NCBI GenBank assembly: GCA_003116975.1 | Contig: BGKB01000019.1 | Coordinates: 434,001 to 498,000 of the forward strand | Length of the DNA: 64,000 bases | Direction of reading: 5' to 3' | Source: Aurantiochytrium sp. KH105 | Lineage: Eukaryota > Sar > Bigyra > Thraustochytrida > Thraustochytriidae | In this document: piece after piece, positions 28,828 through 38,984 of the stretch | How the letters are laid out: the number at the start of each line of letters is the position of its first letter | Position numbering within the stretch: position 1 is the stretch's first letter | Notes under the pieces: generated by a model | Told to the model about the DNA's origin: nothing | The model's database searches: none | Seen by the model: only the letters and a program-made list of their open reading frames with translations | Program-made: the position numbers and the translations under genes

Positions 28828-29715
28828 ATGGCGTGGCGCGCTCAAGTCAAGGAACTCGTGACCCGCGCGCTCTTACCCTCTGGCGCAGAGGGTCTCGTGA
28901 ATGTGGGCAAGACGAAGTCCTATGAAGCATCGCAAATCTTGTGCTGGCCCGACGTAATGTACACGTCCGAGAAAGATCCATGTTTGCAAGTTGACGTCTT
29001 TGTTCCCGGCGAAGCTGTTGTCCCGTTTCCACGATCACCTACTCCAGTTCTGCTGATGCTACACGGTGGTGGATTCAAGCTCGGGTCGCGAAAGCTGCCG
29101 AGCATTGTAAAATTTTCTGAAATGTGCGCGGAAACGCATGGGATCACAGTGATGTCTGCCGGCTATCGAATGGGAGCGAGTGTATCTCTACAAGAGCAGA
29201 TTGCAGACGTGACAAAGGCAGTCTGCTGGGTTCGCGCCAACGCGGCGTCGTTTGGCGGCGATCCTGATCAAGTCTTTGTGGCAGGGCATTCGGCAGGTGC
29301 TTTTCTCGCCATGCACGCCGGACTCGCGTTTCGTGATGGAGGTGTGCGAGGCATTATTGGCGTGAGCGGAATTTATGATCTCGAGAATTTGTCCAGTATG
29401 GTTCCTCGCGTGGGTCCTGCATACGTGAGTCGCGTTGTCGGCACGGACGCCCCAGCAAGCCGGTTTGCGTTGGCCAATTCTTCGCGACTGGCGGCTTACA
29501 AGGAGCGAATGCTCTTGCTAATGCCACAAAACGAGCTCCCCCTTCTCAAGGGCGACGCGTTTGCTATTTTCAATTCTCCGCGACGAGCCAAGTGCACACT
29601 CGAGGAGATTCGTGACTGTAACCACTGGAGTATCATCACGCAGCCTGCTACGGCTGCTCTAACCGCAGCATTTGTACGCAACGAGCTGCACGCGCCCCGA
29701 AAAAGTCGACGTTAA
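28828..29715 (+). CDS. Esterase-like alpha/beta-hydrolase (HSL/kynurenine-formamidase type)
   Basis: Starting at the first ATG (28828, MAWRAQVKELVTR), 295 residues. The oxyanion motif LMLHGGGFKLG is at about 75-85. The nucleophile elbow is A-G-H-S-A-G with Ser155. A C-terminal His266 in RDCNHWSII is the likely triad histidine. The HGGG plus GHSAG combination and the length match the hormone-sensitive-lipase/carboxylesterase group, including kynurenine formamidases and isoprenylcysteine methylesterases. The substrate cannot be told from sequence. No signal peptide is evident, so it is probably cytosolic. Its 3' end lies only 88 bp from the convergent DUF2855 gene. Confidence 0.8.
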   Translation: MAWRAQVKELVTRALLPSGAEGLVNVGKTKSYEASQILCWPDVMYTSEKDPCLQVDVFVPGEAVVPFPRSPTPVLLMLHGGGFKLGSRKLPSIVKFSEMCAETHGITVMSAGYRMGASVSLQEQIADVTKAVCWVRANAASFGGDPDQVFVAGHSAGAFLAMHAGLAFRDGGVRGIIGVSGIYDLENLSSMVPRVGPAYVSRVVGTDAPASRFALANSSRLAAYKERMLLLMPQNELPLLKGDAFAIFNSPRRAKCTLEEIRDCNHWSIITQPATAALTAAFVRNELHAPRKSRR

Positions 29716-29803
29716 ATTCTATGTAAAGTAAATAGAGACACGATTCTTTCATTATTCTGTTTCGTCAGAGAGATTCTTCGGATGCTCGCAAGACACCACA
29801 TCA

Positions 29804-30949
29804 TCAGAGTTTTGCATTTGAGACGTCCGACGAAGGCCAGAGCGTGACCACCATACCCTGCGAGGGATCGAAGCCCGTCTCGAGGGCAGAAGTGAATTCG
29901 CGTTTGAGGGCATCTGCGCCAACAACCTTTTGCACCTGGCACCAGTTGTTCCGCTTTACATCCTCTAGATAGGCTGCAAATGACTCGCGCGTGGTCTTGT
30001 CAAAAGTGGCTGCGCCAATTCGGCGGACGACCTCCTCCGCATACGTGGGAGCAAAAAAGAACTTCCCAGGACCTTGGCTATCCTGGTCCCAGTGCGTGAG
30101 ACCCACGCGGCAGCACGAAGCATTCGGGAGGCACGAAAGAACCGTCTGCAAGACCTTGCCATTGCCGGACATATCCACAAGCAGACCTTTGTGTTTGCGC
30201 ATGGCCTCGGCATTCTCGTTGGAAGCGCCAAGAAATGTCTCTGCGTCATCGTAGGCAACAACCTCATCGTAGAGACCGATTCGTTTGACAAAATCAACGT
30301 TGCTGGCGCTCGTCAGGCCAACCGTGCGCAGGTCCGCGTTGGAGTTCTCAGGACGATGGTATTTGAGCAGATACGCCATTCCAATTGCAGTCTTGCTGCT
30401 TGCAGAGGTGAGCAGGACCGTCCCTTGCGATTCGTTGGCCATGTCATTCGCGGCATAGTCCATGAGCAGCCAAGACGTGAGGAAGAGAGGGCGCATGAGG
30501 ATCATCAAGTCCTCCAGATCCCGCGAGACGTACAACGGATCTTGCTGGGCATCAATGCGCGAGTAGGTGTTGTAGATGCGCGCAAGGTCCCGGCGATGCG
30601 GGGAGAGGTCAATAAACTGGTTGGGACGCACAGTCGAAGCCTTCAGCACAGCGTACTGAGCGTAGGGTAGGAAACCATAGAGGCGCTCACCAACTCGAAT
30701 ACCCTCCGCGCGAGATACCACGACGCGCGCGATGCCCCAGCTGGGGATCGCCGCGAGGTACGCGCTTCCGGTGGGGAAAAAATCAAAGTACCGCATATTC
30801 TCGCCGCTGAGCCCGTACGTGACATTATTCGCGGTGAAGGCGCACTTTTCAATCTCGACAAGGACCTCGCCTTCTCTGATCTCGAGCGCCGTTCGTTGTC
30901 GAACCTGGGTCCTCGACAGCGCGTCGCGTCCAACAAGAAACTCGCTCAT
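29804..30949 (-). CDS. DUF2855 family protein (MDR-like oxidoreductase fold)
   Basis: 381 residues beginning MSEFLVGRDALSRTQV. The sequence follows the DUF2855 pattern throughout: FTANNVTYGLSGENMRYFDFFP, then IPSWGIARVVVS, GERLYGFLPYAQYAVL and TVLLTSASSKTAIGMAYLL. The family resembles medium-chain dehydrogenases (quinone-reductase-like). It has a GroES-like first half and a Rossmann-like second half (SASSKTAIG as the nucleotide-binding turn). No zinc-ligand set is seen. The biochemical reaction of the family is not established. Length is typical. Confidence 0.85.
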   Translation of the reverse strand: MSEFLVGRDALSRTQVRQRTALEIREGEVLVEIEKCAFTANNVTYGLSGENMRYFDFFPTGSAYLAAIPSWGIARVVVSRAEGIRVGERLYGFLPYAQYAVLKASTVRPNQFIDLSPHRRDLARIYNTYSRIDAQQDPLYVSRDLEDLMILMRPLFLTSWLLMDYAANDMANESQGTVLLTSASSKTAIGMAYLLKYHRPENSNADLRTVGLTSASNVDFVKRIGLYDEVVAYDDAETFLGASNENAEAMRKHKGLLVDMSGNGKVLQTVLSCLPNASCCRVGLTHWDQDSQGPGKFFFAPTYAEEVVRRIGAATFDKTTRESFAAYLEDVKRNNWCQVQKVVGADALKREFTSALETGFDPSQGMVVTLWPSSDVSNAKL

Positions 30950-31765
30950 CTTCTTCCTCGCCTACCCTCCTCCCTCTTCGGGAAGCGTCTCGCCGCTTTC
31001 CCAGTCTTTGCAGCTCGCGAGCCAGACAGCAAGCCAGCCAGCCGATCTCCGCTGCAGCGCCGCGTCTCGCCGCTCCGCGCCGCTGCCGTCTGCCCTCCTC
31101 GCTTTCGGCTTTGCCGCGCCCGGCGAGCGAGGCGTTCCGATCGTCGTCAAGACCCAAGCCAAGCCAAGCCAAGCTTGCTCGCGCCGCGCGGGTCCCCCCG
31201 CCTCCCCCACGCCGCCCCACAACATCAAGCTGGCTGCGGTCCACAGCGTGGAGCGGGGTGCGGGGCCACTCCCCCCTCCGCCGTGCAGTGCTTTCGCCTG
31301 CAAAAGAGAGAGAATGGATGAAGGAAAGAAAGAATGAATGAATGAATGAATGAATGAACGAACGAACGAAGGAAAGGAGGACGCAGGCAGACAGAGCGCC
31401 ATCGCTCGGGCGATCGCGCGCGAGGTCGGGCGATCGCGCGGGCGCGGGCGGCGGCAGGCTTGCGCGAGGCAGCGAGGAGGCAGGCAGGCAGCGGAGCGAA
31501 GGAGCGGCGGCGGCGGGCCGTCATTCGTCGGACTGTCCGCTCCTCCAGGCAAAAGTACTTACGTACTACGCACGCATACGTGAACGAGGAAAGCGGGCAG
31601 GGACGCGCGCGGCCGAGAGACGGGCGCCAGGCGAGCAAGGGAGCGGCGCGAGGCTGGACGAGAGCTCGACCGGCGTGCTTGCGCGCTTGCTGGCTTCGTT
31701 GTGTAGCTGTTAGTTTCTCCTGCTGTCGGAGCGACGTCTTGGCGCGAAACGTACTGCACGCCGCC
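30950..31765. promoter_or_regulatory. Divergent, repeat-rich intergenic region
   Basis: About 0.8 kb between divergent starts. Contains (CCAAG)n at about 31154-31173 and (AATG)n grading into (AACG)n at about 31330-31370. Frames on either strand are composition artefacts. Confidence 0.35.
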
Positions 31766-32203
31766 ATGCACCAGGACGACAAAGGTAAGCGAAAGACGAT
31801 GATCTGCGCAGCGCATGAAGTCCGAGACTGACCTGACGAATGATGCGCGATCGACGAAGATGCGACCCGCGGGCTCATCTGCGAGACGATGAACCACATC
31901 TCGGCGCAGGGAGACTCTGGCAGACAGCAGGACCAAATGCACGAACTCTCGTTTTACTACATGAGCTTTCTGCGAGACAGAGCAGCTCGGAGGGGTCCGC
32001 AGAGGGGGCCACCTCCTGCTCAGGCAGCCGCACGAAGGGAACACGCGTTGGCGCAGCACGCAGAGCTTGCGCAGCGGCTACAGCAACTACGTACGCAAAT
32101 TCCATATATGGCCCCACATGATCAAGCGCTGGCACAACAGCAGCTTCAATTTATGATGCAGCAGGAGCACGAACTGCGCTTGCAAATCAACGCGTCTGTG
32201 TAG
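31766..32203 (+). CDS. Small Gln/Arg-rich helical protein, two exons, unknown
   Basis: Exon 1 is 31766-31784 (MHQDDK plus one base) and exon 2 is 31860-32203. The intron at 31785-31859 is 75 bases, starts GTAAGC and ends GAAG, with a CTGAC branch-point-like element inside. The join restores one frame of 120 residues beginning MHQDDKDATRGLICETMNHI. The first 50 residues form helices (DQMHELSFYYMSFLRDRAAR). The rest is Gln/Ala/Arg-rich coiled coil (about 62-115). Such a layout is common in small transcription or Mediator-type subunits, but no family is recognised. AATAAA at 32226-32231, 23 bases past the stop, is a likely poly(A) signal. Confidence 0.6.
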
Positions 32204-32588
32204 GTCACTATGTATTTTTCTTTTCAATAAATGGTCTCGTTTGCTGCTGTATCTTAATCTTAATAGCGATGCAACCGATCCCACAACAGACAGCTTTGCT
32301 TTACAGTAACAAACACCTTTTTCTTTTTTTAACTTCGTCAAGCGATGCACCCACGGAGAGCAGTGGGATGCCAAAAAGATTTACTTGATTCCATCGACTC
32401 TCTTTCTCTTGGTCTGTATTATTTTGTCATTTGACGGGGATTGAAAAAAGATGAGCAGGACCACTTGATGCCCTAAATACCAAATCGAAAATCACTTGTG
32501 ACAAAATCGAGAAACAAAGGTCGTTCAAATATCATTCGTCAGCCAGCCAGCCAGCCAGCCAGCTTGCAATTTCATCAAAGCAGGTTCT
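32204..32588. other. Convergent 3' intergenic region with CAGC repeat
   Basis: Holds AATAAA (32226-32231) and a (CAGC)n repeat at about 32540-32563. No gene is seen. Confidence 0.4.
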
Positions 32589-35500
32589 CTACGACCTCAC
32601 AAAAGAGTCAAGGGGGTTCGGGTGCCGCGACGTGTACCAGTACTTGCGACGTTTCCTATTGGCCCCGCGTGGGTCCTGCTTGACGCTCCAGCCCACCACG
32701 AGCGGAGAGCCGAGCACAGCACGGCCATTAAGAGCCTCATATGCCGCAAGCGACTCCGCAAAGGTGAAGAAGCGCAGCACACAGCTACCATCCGTTAGGA
32801 CCTTGGCATCCCGGCCAAAGTTGAGCCGAATACCAGGGAAGGCTGGCTCGAGATGGCCCTGCAAAACATTGGCCACCTCGGCAGCACTGAGACCATTCCG
32901 CATGCCGCGTACGTAGAGATTTGCCTTCTCCGTAGCCGGCTGCACCTCACACTTGACCGTCTTGTACTTTTTGATGCTACCCTCTTCCAACTGCACAAAG
33001 TCTTGCGTCGTACCCTGAACGCGGGACGCAGGACCAGAAAGAGTGATTCCAAACGTCCGGTTGGATGTGCTCATGGCATTGGCATAGGAATCGTCGTCAG
33101 CAAAGGTAACGAATGCGTACGCGCCCGTGCGCGACACGATTTCATTGTACACCTTTTTAAGAGTGTCGCGCGGGCTGGCGCCCCGGTTTCGGCCAATCTT
33201 GGAGGCGCGCTGGATCTCCTGAGCCTGCTTCATGCGCGTGGCGTAGTCTGGGTCCTGAACGGAGTTGTACCATTCTGTAAAGTTCAAGAGATGAGCCATC
33301 TCGTTTTCGGGAATAGCTTCAATGAACGACCCGCCGTCAGCGCGCGCACCGCTGCTAGAGCGACCCGCGCTTTCTGGTTCACGGCCCGCGCCGCTGCTGC
33401 CGGAATTGCTGTTGCCATCGACTTCCTCGTCGCCATCATCGTCCTCGGCGTCATCGTCGTCCTCGGCCGTCACGTCGGCGCCATCCTCATAGTCGTCGGC
33501 GCCAAACCAAGACCCTCCTGCGCTTCCTGAAGTCGAAGAACTGGTCGATGACGAGGGTGTTTGCAAGAGCGAGTGTTCACCTCTTAAACCCTGAAGTCTG
33601 CCCCGGCTTACAAAAGTATCGCTGCCTTCGCTGCCCGCCATTTTCGCGCTGGCCTCTTCGCCCGACGCAAACGAGCTCTCCAGATCGAAGAGACGGTCGC
33701 CCCCGAGTGCGGCTTCTACTACGCGACGCCGGCGCTGGGTCTCGTTGACAAGGTCAAGAACAGATTCCATTTTCTCCGACAGCGCCCGATGTTCATCAGG
33801 CAATGTCCGAAGCAGTACGTTGGCCCAGGTGAGCGCCTCGACGAACTTTTCGCGTTGTCCAATGTAGTTATCGAGGATCTGGCCACCGATTTGCTCTGGT
33901 ACAGGGCCCGCAAGCTCACCGACGCTTTGAGGCCATTTCGTCTTTGGCGAGACGCTCTCAAACTGTTGCCAAGCGCGCTGGACGCCACGCTCTGCGAGCT
34001 TGAGGCGCTTCTTCAGCTCCCGCAATGCTCGCAGCGTGTCGTCGCACTCTGCGCTCAGATACACGAGACCTGCATTTAGCTCCGAGGAAGGCACCTTGGC
34101 AAGGTCTTGGCGCGACATTTTATTCACCGCTGCCAGCGACACCTGCGGATCATCGTCCTCGCGTGCTTGCGACTCGCTTTGCATGGAAGAAACAACGAGG
34201 TCGGCCTTGTTCCAGTTTCCTTCCAGCCAATATGCCTGATCTTGTGCGTGCCGCATGTACATCGAAGCCATGCTTTCGAGGTGCTCAAGTCGGTCCTTGG
34301 CGCGCGTCATGGTCTTACTCAGCGTTTGAAGCGAGGGCATCGCCTCGTCGCGCATATCGTTCAGCCAACTCGGCGCCGACTTGGAGCTCAGGGTCGACGT
34401 CGTCGTCGTTCGCTTCGTTTCGCGCTGATGCGCGGGTAACTCTGGGATCGACTGCTCCATGTGAATTGCAACGCGTTCAACGGGGCCATAGACGGAGCTC
34501 ATGATTTCTCCCAAGGTGGCCTCGTCGAAGCCCGGGGGAATGTTATTGAGGAAAACGGTCCGCGTCGCCCACGACTCGTTACTGATAGCACTTCCGCGTT
34601 CGAGCAAGGGGACGCCCTGCGCTGCGCTAACATCAGCGATCTTCTCGACATCGAAGAGATAGCGCATGCGCTTGTCGCGCAGGTGAATCGCCCTGCGTGG
34701 TCCCTCGCGGTGAGACAAACCTTCAGACACGGCCTCCATGGCGACACCTGTGCGCGGCTGCCACCCGTTGCTCTTTCCAGCAGCATCCTGGTCAAAGTCT
34801 TCAAAGTCGTGCGTTGGGTTCAAGATGGCATTGACCGCGGTTACGCGCTCGGGCGTGACGCCAAGAACATTTTGCATGATGCATGGATACAGCAGCTTGC
34901 AGCGCTCTTCGCCAAACTGCGCGTGAAACGGTGCGTACAAGCGATGCAAAGGCTTGGAACGTCCGATGGTCATGCAATGGCCCGCGGGATTAAGCACGAT
35001 ACGAGACTCGAGCCAGAGCTTGCCCAAAAGACGGTCCAGGGCCATCCGCTCGCTCGGCGTTGCGACGGACCGCACGATACGCAGGAGGGCGCGCTCAAGG
35101 TTATCGCCTGATTCCGGGCGAACTGCACGATGGAGACCCAGCAGTTCGGCAGAGTCAAAGGCCAGCTCGTGTTGACGGCGAAGGCACAGAATGAGACGCG
35201 CTTCGTCGGCAACCTCGCCAAAGTCACCGACGATGTCTGGAGTATACCACGTCCGAATCGCATCATCGTACGTTTCATACCAGAGACCGTCGCAGCCAAG
35301 CCACTCATAGCCAGTCTGCGTGGGAAACTCCCCGTCCGCCGCGGCAGCCTCGCGAAGCATTCGCGGGGAAGGCTCAATCTCCACACCACGCGCTTCAGGA
35401 AGACCCTCGTAATGATGATGAAGGATCTGCTCTGTAGTCATGGATTGCGTATCCCAATAAGGGTCGAATGCCAGGCCGCTGCGGTTCGGACGCTCTACGG

Positions 35501-37706
35501 CGTCCACCTCCTTGATGTAGATGGCATTTTCGCGGTCGTACAAGCCGAGCGACCTGTGAACCGTGGGAACTTTGATTTTGGCGCTCTCCCGCATACTCAC
35601 TAGCTCCGGGGCTACAAAGGCCTCGATCGCCTCTACCTTGGCGTTCAGGTGTCCTACGCTTGCCACGTACCAGAAAGGATCGAGATCGAAAAACTTGATG
35701 AGAGTCGGCATGACCTCAGAAGCCTTGTCACCCATGGCATTGACCATGGCCTCGACAGTCATGGAGATACGATGACCTGAAAGCTTGCCACCACCCGCAA
35801 GCGTGCGGATCAGAGCAAAGACATCCTGACGGGCCCGAAATGACAGCTTGTTAGTGAGGACATCCACCACTTGGTCCACATTCGCATCAGGGCCAGGGCG
35901 CGAAGCCAGAGTCGTGCCATCTGGCGCAGACGTCTTGGTCGAGGTTACCGACAAGGTGAGAAGATCGTCATTACAATCTTCCGCATCTGGCGCTACTTGC
36001 GTCAGCTTGACGGAGCTCGTACTCTTTTGCCCCACCGTGTCCTCACGATAAGCGGCGAGCACTGGCGCGATTTCCTCATGCACAAGTGCGCGAAGCTCGG
36101 TAGACTTTTCTGCAGCTTTGCGAGCGAGCGGATCGCTCCAGACTGCAAAGGGCGCAAGGACTTTGTCGCCAACCTCTGTCTTGCGCACGGCGTCGTGAAG
36201 GCGCACAATGTCGCGCGAGCGACTGATGAGGAACTCGGAAAACACGCCTTCCCTTGGCACTGCGGTTGCATTTACTTGCGTTGAGCCAGGAATCGGAAAG
36301 GGTGAGGTGGCTTCGACCATGGTTCGAAGCTCGGCGTCGAGGTTGGGCCCGAGAGTTTCACTGAGATTGCTACGCGTGCGGAGCAAGAGCGACTTGGCAG
36401 TCTTGTTCGAGGCGACAAACCCCTGCTCATACTCTTTGAACAGCTCGGTGTCGCTTCGGCTCGATTCATTGGGAATGGCCTCCTCAATACGAAGTGGAAA
36501 GTCCGGCTTGGAAAACGAAAAGTCGCAAACCGAGAGCGCAAGATCACGCTGCTCGGGGGACTTGATGCTCTCCAGTACGGGGAGACGGTCAACCTTGAGC
36601 ACTTCCGCGATGAGTGGAAAAACGGCCTCGGACTGCAAGCCTGCGGATCTGTACTGAAACTCGCTCACGACGTCAATAAAGTCGCGCATTGTGGAATTTG
36701 GCTGCGTGACAAAGTTGAAAGCCATCGCATATGGCCGCGCAGGGTCGCGACTCGAGCGCGAGACCGCGTGGTTGAGCTGCCGAAGGCGCGCCGCGATTAC
36801 CTTGGCGAGATGACTCGTCTCGCTATCTACTTCTCCGACAAATAATTTGCTTGCGTGTTGCACAATCTTGCGGTTGGTTTCCAAGTGCTCTTGCTCCGTC
36901 ATGCGGAGCACCTGTGCCTTGTCAATCAATGTGGGATATTCCTCGGCGCTGGACAATGTCTGTTCGCCATAGGAACTGCGCAGTTGGTTCCACACATCCT
37001 CGAGCAGGCCACTTTGTTGATGCAACTCGCTCTTCAGGTACTCTTCGACGACCGTGTCGAGTTTTCGGCCTCCAGAGATGTGCTTTTCGAAGGCCTCGAG
37101 AAGGCCAAGACCGAGGTACCGTTTTTGCGCGGTCTCAAAGGCGGCCTTGGCTTCGGCCTCATTGCGGAACCCGGACCGCGAAGTTCTCCGGCCGAAGGAG
37201 TCGATGAGGTCGAATTTGTAGGTCCCCTTGCTGTCTTTGGACACACCGCTGAGGTCCTCATGTGTTTTGCGCATTCGATAGAGCGCAGCTCTCTCTTCAC
37301 GGTACAAGTCCGTGCGGATTGCATCTTCGACAAGGCGCGAGAGTTCATCGCCAGCAGGCAATCCGCTTCGTGGAGCGCTCACCTGTTCGCGCATCGCCGT
37401 GGCTGTCGTGGCTGCAGTCATGGCGGTGTTGATTGACGTGGACCCCGCGAGTGCTGGCTTGCTTTCCAGCGTGTCTTCGAGCGGGTTCGTCGTTGACGTG
37501 CTCGTGTTCGTGGTCGTAGTCGTCGACACTGGCGTTGACAGGATCGAGGACGACGACGACGAGGAGAAGGAGGAGGTCATGGACCCCGCGAATCGCCTCC
37601 GCGAGGTGTTCAGAACCGACACTTGCGGCGGGACGCCTGCGACGGCCGCCCATGGTCTCTGCGCAAGCAAGGCACGCACCTGCGGACCGGCGCGAGCCCC
37701 CACCAT
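32589..37706 (-). CDS. Giant mitochondrial RNA-binding (RRM) protein
   Basis: The start is placed at the ATG at 37706-37704 so that the basic, Arg/Ala-rich presequence (MVGARAGPQVRALLAQR onward) is N-terminal; the frame has another Met 38 codons earlier. This gives 1705 residues. After poly-Ser and Thr/Asn-rich linkers there is a long unassigned region (about 110-1030). An RRM-like half begins at about 1048 (TVFLNNIPPGFDEATLGEIM). About 460 residues of coiled-coil and Asp/Glu/Ser-rich sequence follow. The matching second half, with RNP1-like GAYAFVTFADDDSYANAM, sits near 1529. A second RRM lies at about 1593-1680 (ANLYVRGMRNGLSAAEV). A role in mitochondrial RNA metabolism or mitoribosome assembly is inferred from targeting and RRMs. 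Confidence 0.65.
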   Translation of the reverse strand: MVGARAGPQVRALLAQRPWAAVAGVPPQVSVLNTSRRRFAGSMTSSFSSSSSSSILSTPVSTTTTTNTSTSTTNPLEDTLESKPALAGSTSINTAMTAATTATAMREQVSAPRSGLPAGDELSRLVEDAIRTDLYREERAALYRMRKTHEDLSGVSKDSKGTYKFDLIDSFGRRTSRSGFRNEAEAKAAFETAQKRYLGLGLLEAFEKHISGGRKLDTVVEEYLKSELHQQSGLLEDVWNQLRSSYGEQTLSSAEEYPTLIDKAQVLRMTEQEHLETNRKIVQHASKLFVGEVDSETSHLAKVIAARLRQLNHAVSRSSRDPARPYAMAFNFVTQPNSTMRDFIDVVSEFQYRSAGLQSEAVFPLIAEVLKVDRLPVLESIKSPEQRDLALSVCDFSFSKPDFPLRIEEAIPNESSRSDTELFKEYEQGFVASNKTAKSLLLRTRSNLSETLGPNLDAELRTMVEATSPFPIPGSTQVNATAVPREGVFSEFLISRSRDIVRLHDAVRKTEVGDKVLAPFAVWSDPLARKAAEKSTELRALVHEEIAPVLAAYREDTVGQKSTSSVKLTQVAPDAEDCNDDLLTLSVTSTKTSAPDGTTLASRPGPDANVDQVVDVLTNKLSFRARQDVFALIRTLAGGGKLSGHRISMTVEAMVNAMGDKASEVMPTLIKFFDLDPFWYVASVGHLNAKVEAIEAFVAPELVSMRESAKIKVPTVHRSLGLYDRENAIYIKEVDAVERPNRSGLAFDPYWDTQSMTTEQILHHHYEGLPEARGVEIEPSPRMLREAAAADGEFPTQTGYEWLGCDGLWYETYDDAIRTWYTPDIVGDFGEVADEARLILCLRRQHELAFDSAELLGLHRAVRPESGDNLERALLRIVRSVATPSERMALDRLLGKLWLESRIVLNPAGHCMTIGRSKPLHRLYAPFHAQFGEERCKLLYPCIMQNVLGVTPERVTAVNAILNPTHDFEDFDQDAAGKSNGWQPRTGVAMEAVSEGLSHREGPRRAIHLRDKRMRYLFDVEKIADVSAAQGVPLLERGSAISNESWATRTVFLNNIPPGFDEATLGEIMSSVYGPVERVAIHMEQSIPELPAHQRETKRTTTTSTLSSKSAPSWLNDMRDEAMPSLQTLSKTMTRAKDRLEHLESMASMYMRHAQDQAYWLEGNWNKADLVVSSMQSESQAREDDDPQVSLAAVNKMSRQDLAKVPSSELNAGLVYLSAECDDTLRALRELKKRLKLAERGVQRAWQQFESVSPKTKWPQSVGELAGPVPEQIGGQILDNYIGQREKFVEALTWANVLLRTLPDEHRALSEKMESVLDLVNETQRRRRVVEAALGGDRLFDLESSFASGEEASAKMAGSEGSDTFVSRGRLQGLRGEHSLLQTPSSSTSSSTSGSAGGSWFGADDYEDGADVTAEDDDDAEDDDGDEEVDGNSNSGSSGAGREPESAGRSSSGARADGGSFIEAIPENEMAHLLNFTEWYNSVQDPDYATRMKQAQEIQRASKIGRNRGASPRDTLKKVYNEIVSRTGAYAFVTFADDDSYANAMSTSNRTFGITLSGPASRVQGTTQDFVQLEEGSIKKYKTVKCEVQPATEKANLYVRGMRNGLSAAEVANVLQGHLEPAFPGIRLNFGRDAKVLTDGSCVLRFFTFAESLAAYEALNGRAVLGSPLVVGWSVKQDPRGANRKRRKYWYTSRHPNPLDSFVRS

Positions 37707-38096
37707 GGCTGCCTCTCTCGCGCTCGCTGCGCTGCGCTGCGCGGCGCCCTGCCCGGGCTGCCGCAGCTCTCTCGCGCGCCCTTGCTCTGGGTTTTGCGGC
37801 TTTTGCCTCTCGTCCATCATCCATCCTCTTCTTGCCGCGCCCGACCAACCAACCGAGCGAACGGGACCCGTGCGGCGCCTCGCGCACCAGACCCCGCATC
37901 ATTCTTATGGCCTCTTGGCTTTTAATGTCTTCGGGTTCGTTGTGTACAATGGTCGTCCGCGGTGCACACCTAGTAGTGTGTACCTCTATAACCCCCCGGG
38001 GACCCTCTGGGCCGTATAGCAGCGCATGGAATGGCAAGGCAAAGCGCGAAAAGGCAGAGCAGAGCAGAGCAGAGCAGAGCGGAGCGGAGCGAGGCG
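37707..38096. promoter_or_regulatory. Divergent intergenic region, presumed shared promoter
   Basis: About 0.39 kb between divergent starts. Contains a (GAGCA)n/(GAGCG)n repeat at about 38055-38094, immediately before the protease ATG. Part of it is the alternative upstream start region of the RRM gene. Confidence 0.35.
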
Positions 38097-38984
38097 ATGA
38101 GCGCGTCGGCGAGGCTGCGCAGCGTGGGGCGCGGCGTCGGCGCGGTGCTGACGGCGCTGCCGGTGGCTATCGCGGTCAAGGACAACGTGGTGGACTACTG
38201 CGCGGCGTTGGGCGTGTCGATGCAGCCGACGATCAACCCGACGCCCGACGCTGAGACGCTGCGCAAGTACTTTTTCGCGCGGTACTGGCAGGACATCGTG
38301 ATGGTCGACAAGCTGAGCATCCGCGCCGGTCGATACGAGCGCGGTAGCGTGGTTCTGTGCCAGTCTGTGGAGGACCCAACGCGCTTCCTGATCAAGCGGC
38401 TCGTCGCGGTTGAAGGGGATTGGGTGGAGGATCGCGAAGGTAACTACGTGCACATTGGCAAGGGCCAGGGATGGCTCGAGGGTGACAACGCAGAGCATAG
38501 TATCGACAGCAATGAGTTCGGCCCCGTGCCTCTGGGACTCATCCAGGGTACGGTTCGATATGTGTGCTGGCCACCTTGGCGGATCTCAAGCATTGATGCT
38601 GGGACCCTTCGCCGAAATAACTCGAGGGTGCGCTCGCGTCCTTACCAAATTGAGGCGGATGCGAAGCGTAAGGCATTAATTGCAGCAAATCTCAAGCGCC
38701 GCGAAGACATGAAAAAAAGCAACGAAAACGACGATGGCGAAACAGAGAACCAGAAACAGGGCAACGGCGAAAAGAGCGAGGTGGACGAGGTCGAGACTGC
38801 TCGCGGGCGGCTGCGGCGGGTCACTGCAGAAGATGTAGATGGGCATGTATTTGACATGACTCCCGAGGCCATGGAAATTGAACGGTTTCTAGCACGTGTG
38901 GATGAGATCAAGGATGAATTTGGACTTAACGGCCCACGTACTCCGGATGCCGAGAGTGACGATGAGGATGACGATGAGGTATAA
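38097..38984 (+). CDS. Mitochondrial inner membrane protease subunit 2-like (S26 signal peptidase)
   Basis: Starting at 38097 (MSASARLRSVGRG), 295 residues. A basic, hydrophobic N-terminus (about 10-30) serves as anchor or targeting signal. The catalytic serine is Ser41 in LGVSMQPT and the lysine is Lys100 in FLIKRLVAVEGDW, a Ser/Lys dyad. The C-terminal core motif GWLEGDNAEHSIDSNEFGPV followed by LGLIQGTVRY is the conserved Imp/LepB signature, and SMQPT fits Imp2 (IMMP2L). Imp2 cleaves sorting signals from intermembrane-space proteins. The core ends near residue 165. The remaining 130 residues are a charged, acidic tail (ends SDDEDDDEV) not present in typical Imp2. Two upstream ATGs (38026, 38031) fall in or before a simple repeat; only 38031 is in frame. 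Confidence 0.85.
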   Translation: MSASARLRSVGRGVGAVLTALPVAIAVKDNVVDYCAALGVSMQPTINPTPDAETLRKYFFARYWQDIVMVDKLSIRAGRYERGSVVLCQSVEDPTRFLIKRLVAVEGDWVEDREGNYVHIGKGQGWLEGDNAEHSIDSNEFGPVPLGLIQGTVRYVCWPPWRISSIDAGTLRRNNSRVRSRPYQIEADAKRKALIAANLKRREDMKKSNENDDGETENQKQGNGEKSEVDEVETARGRLRRVTAEDVDGHVFDMTPEAMEIERFLARVDEIKDEFGLNGPRTPDAESDDEDDDEV

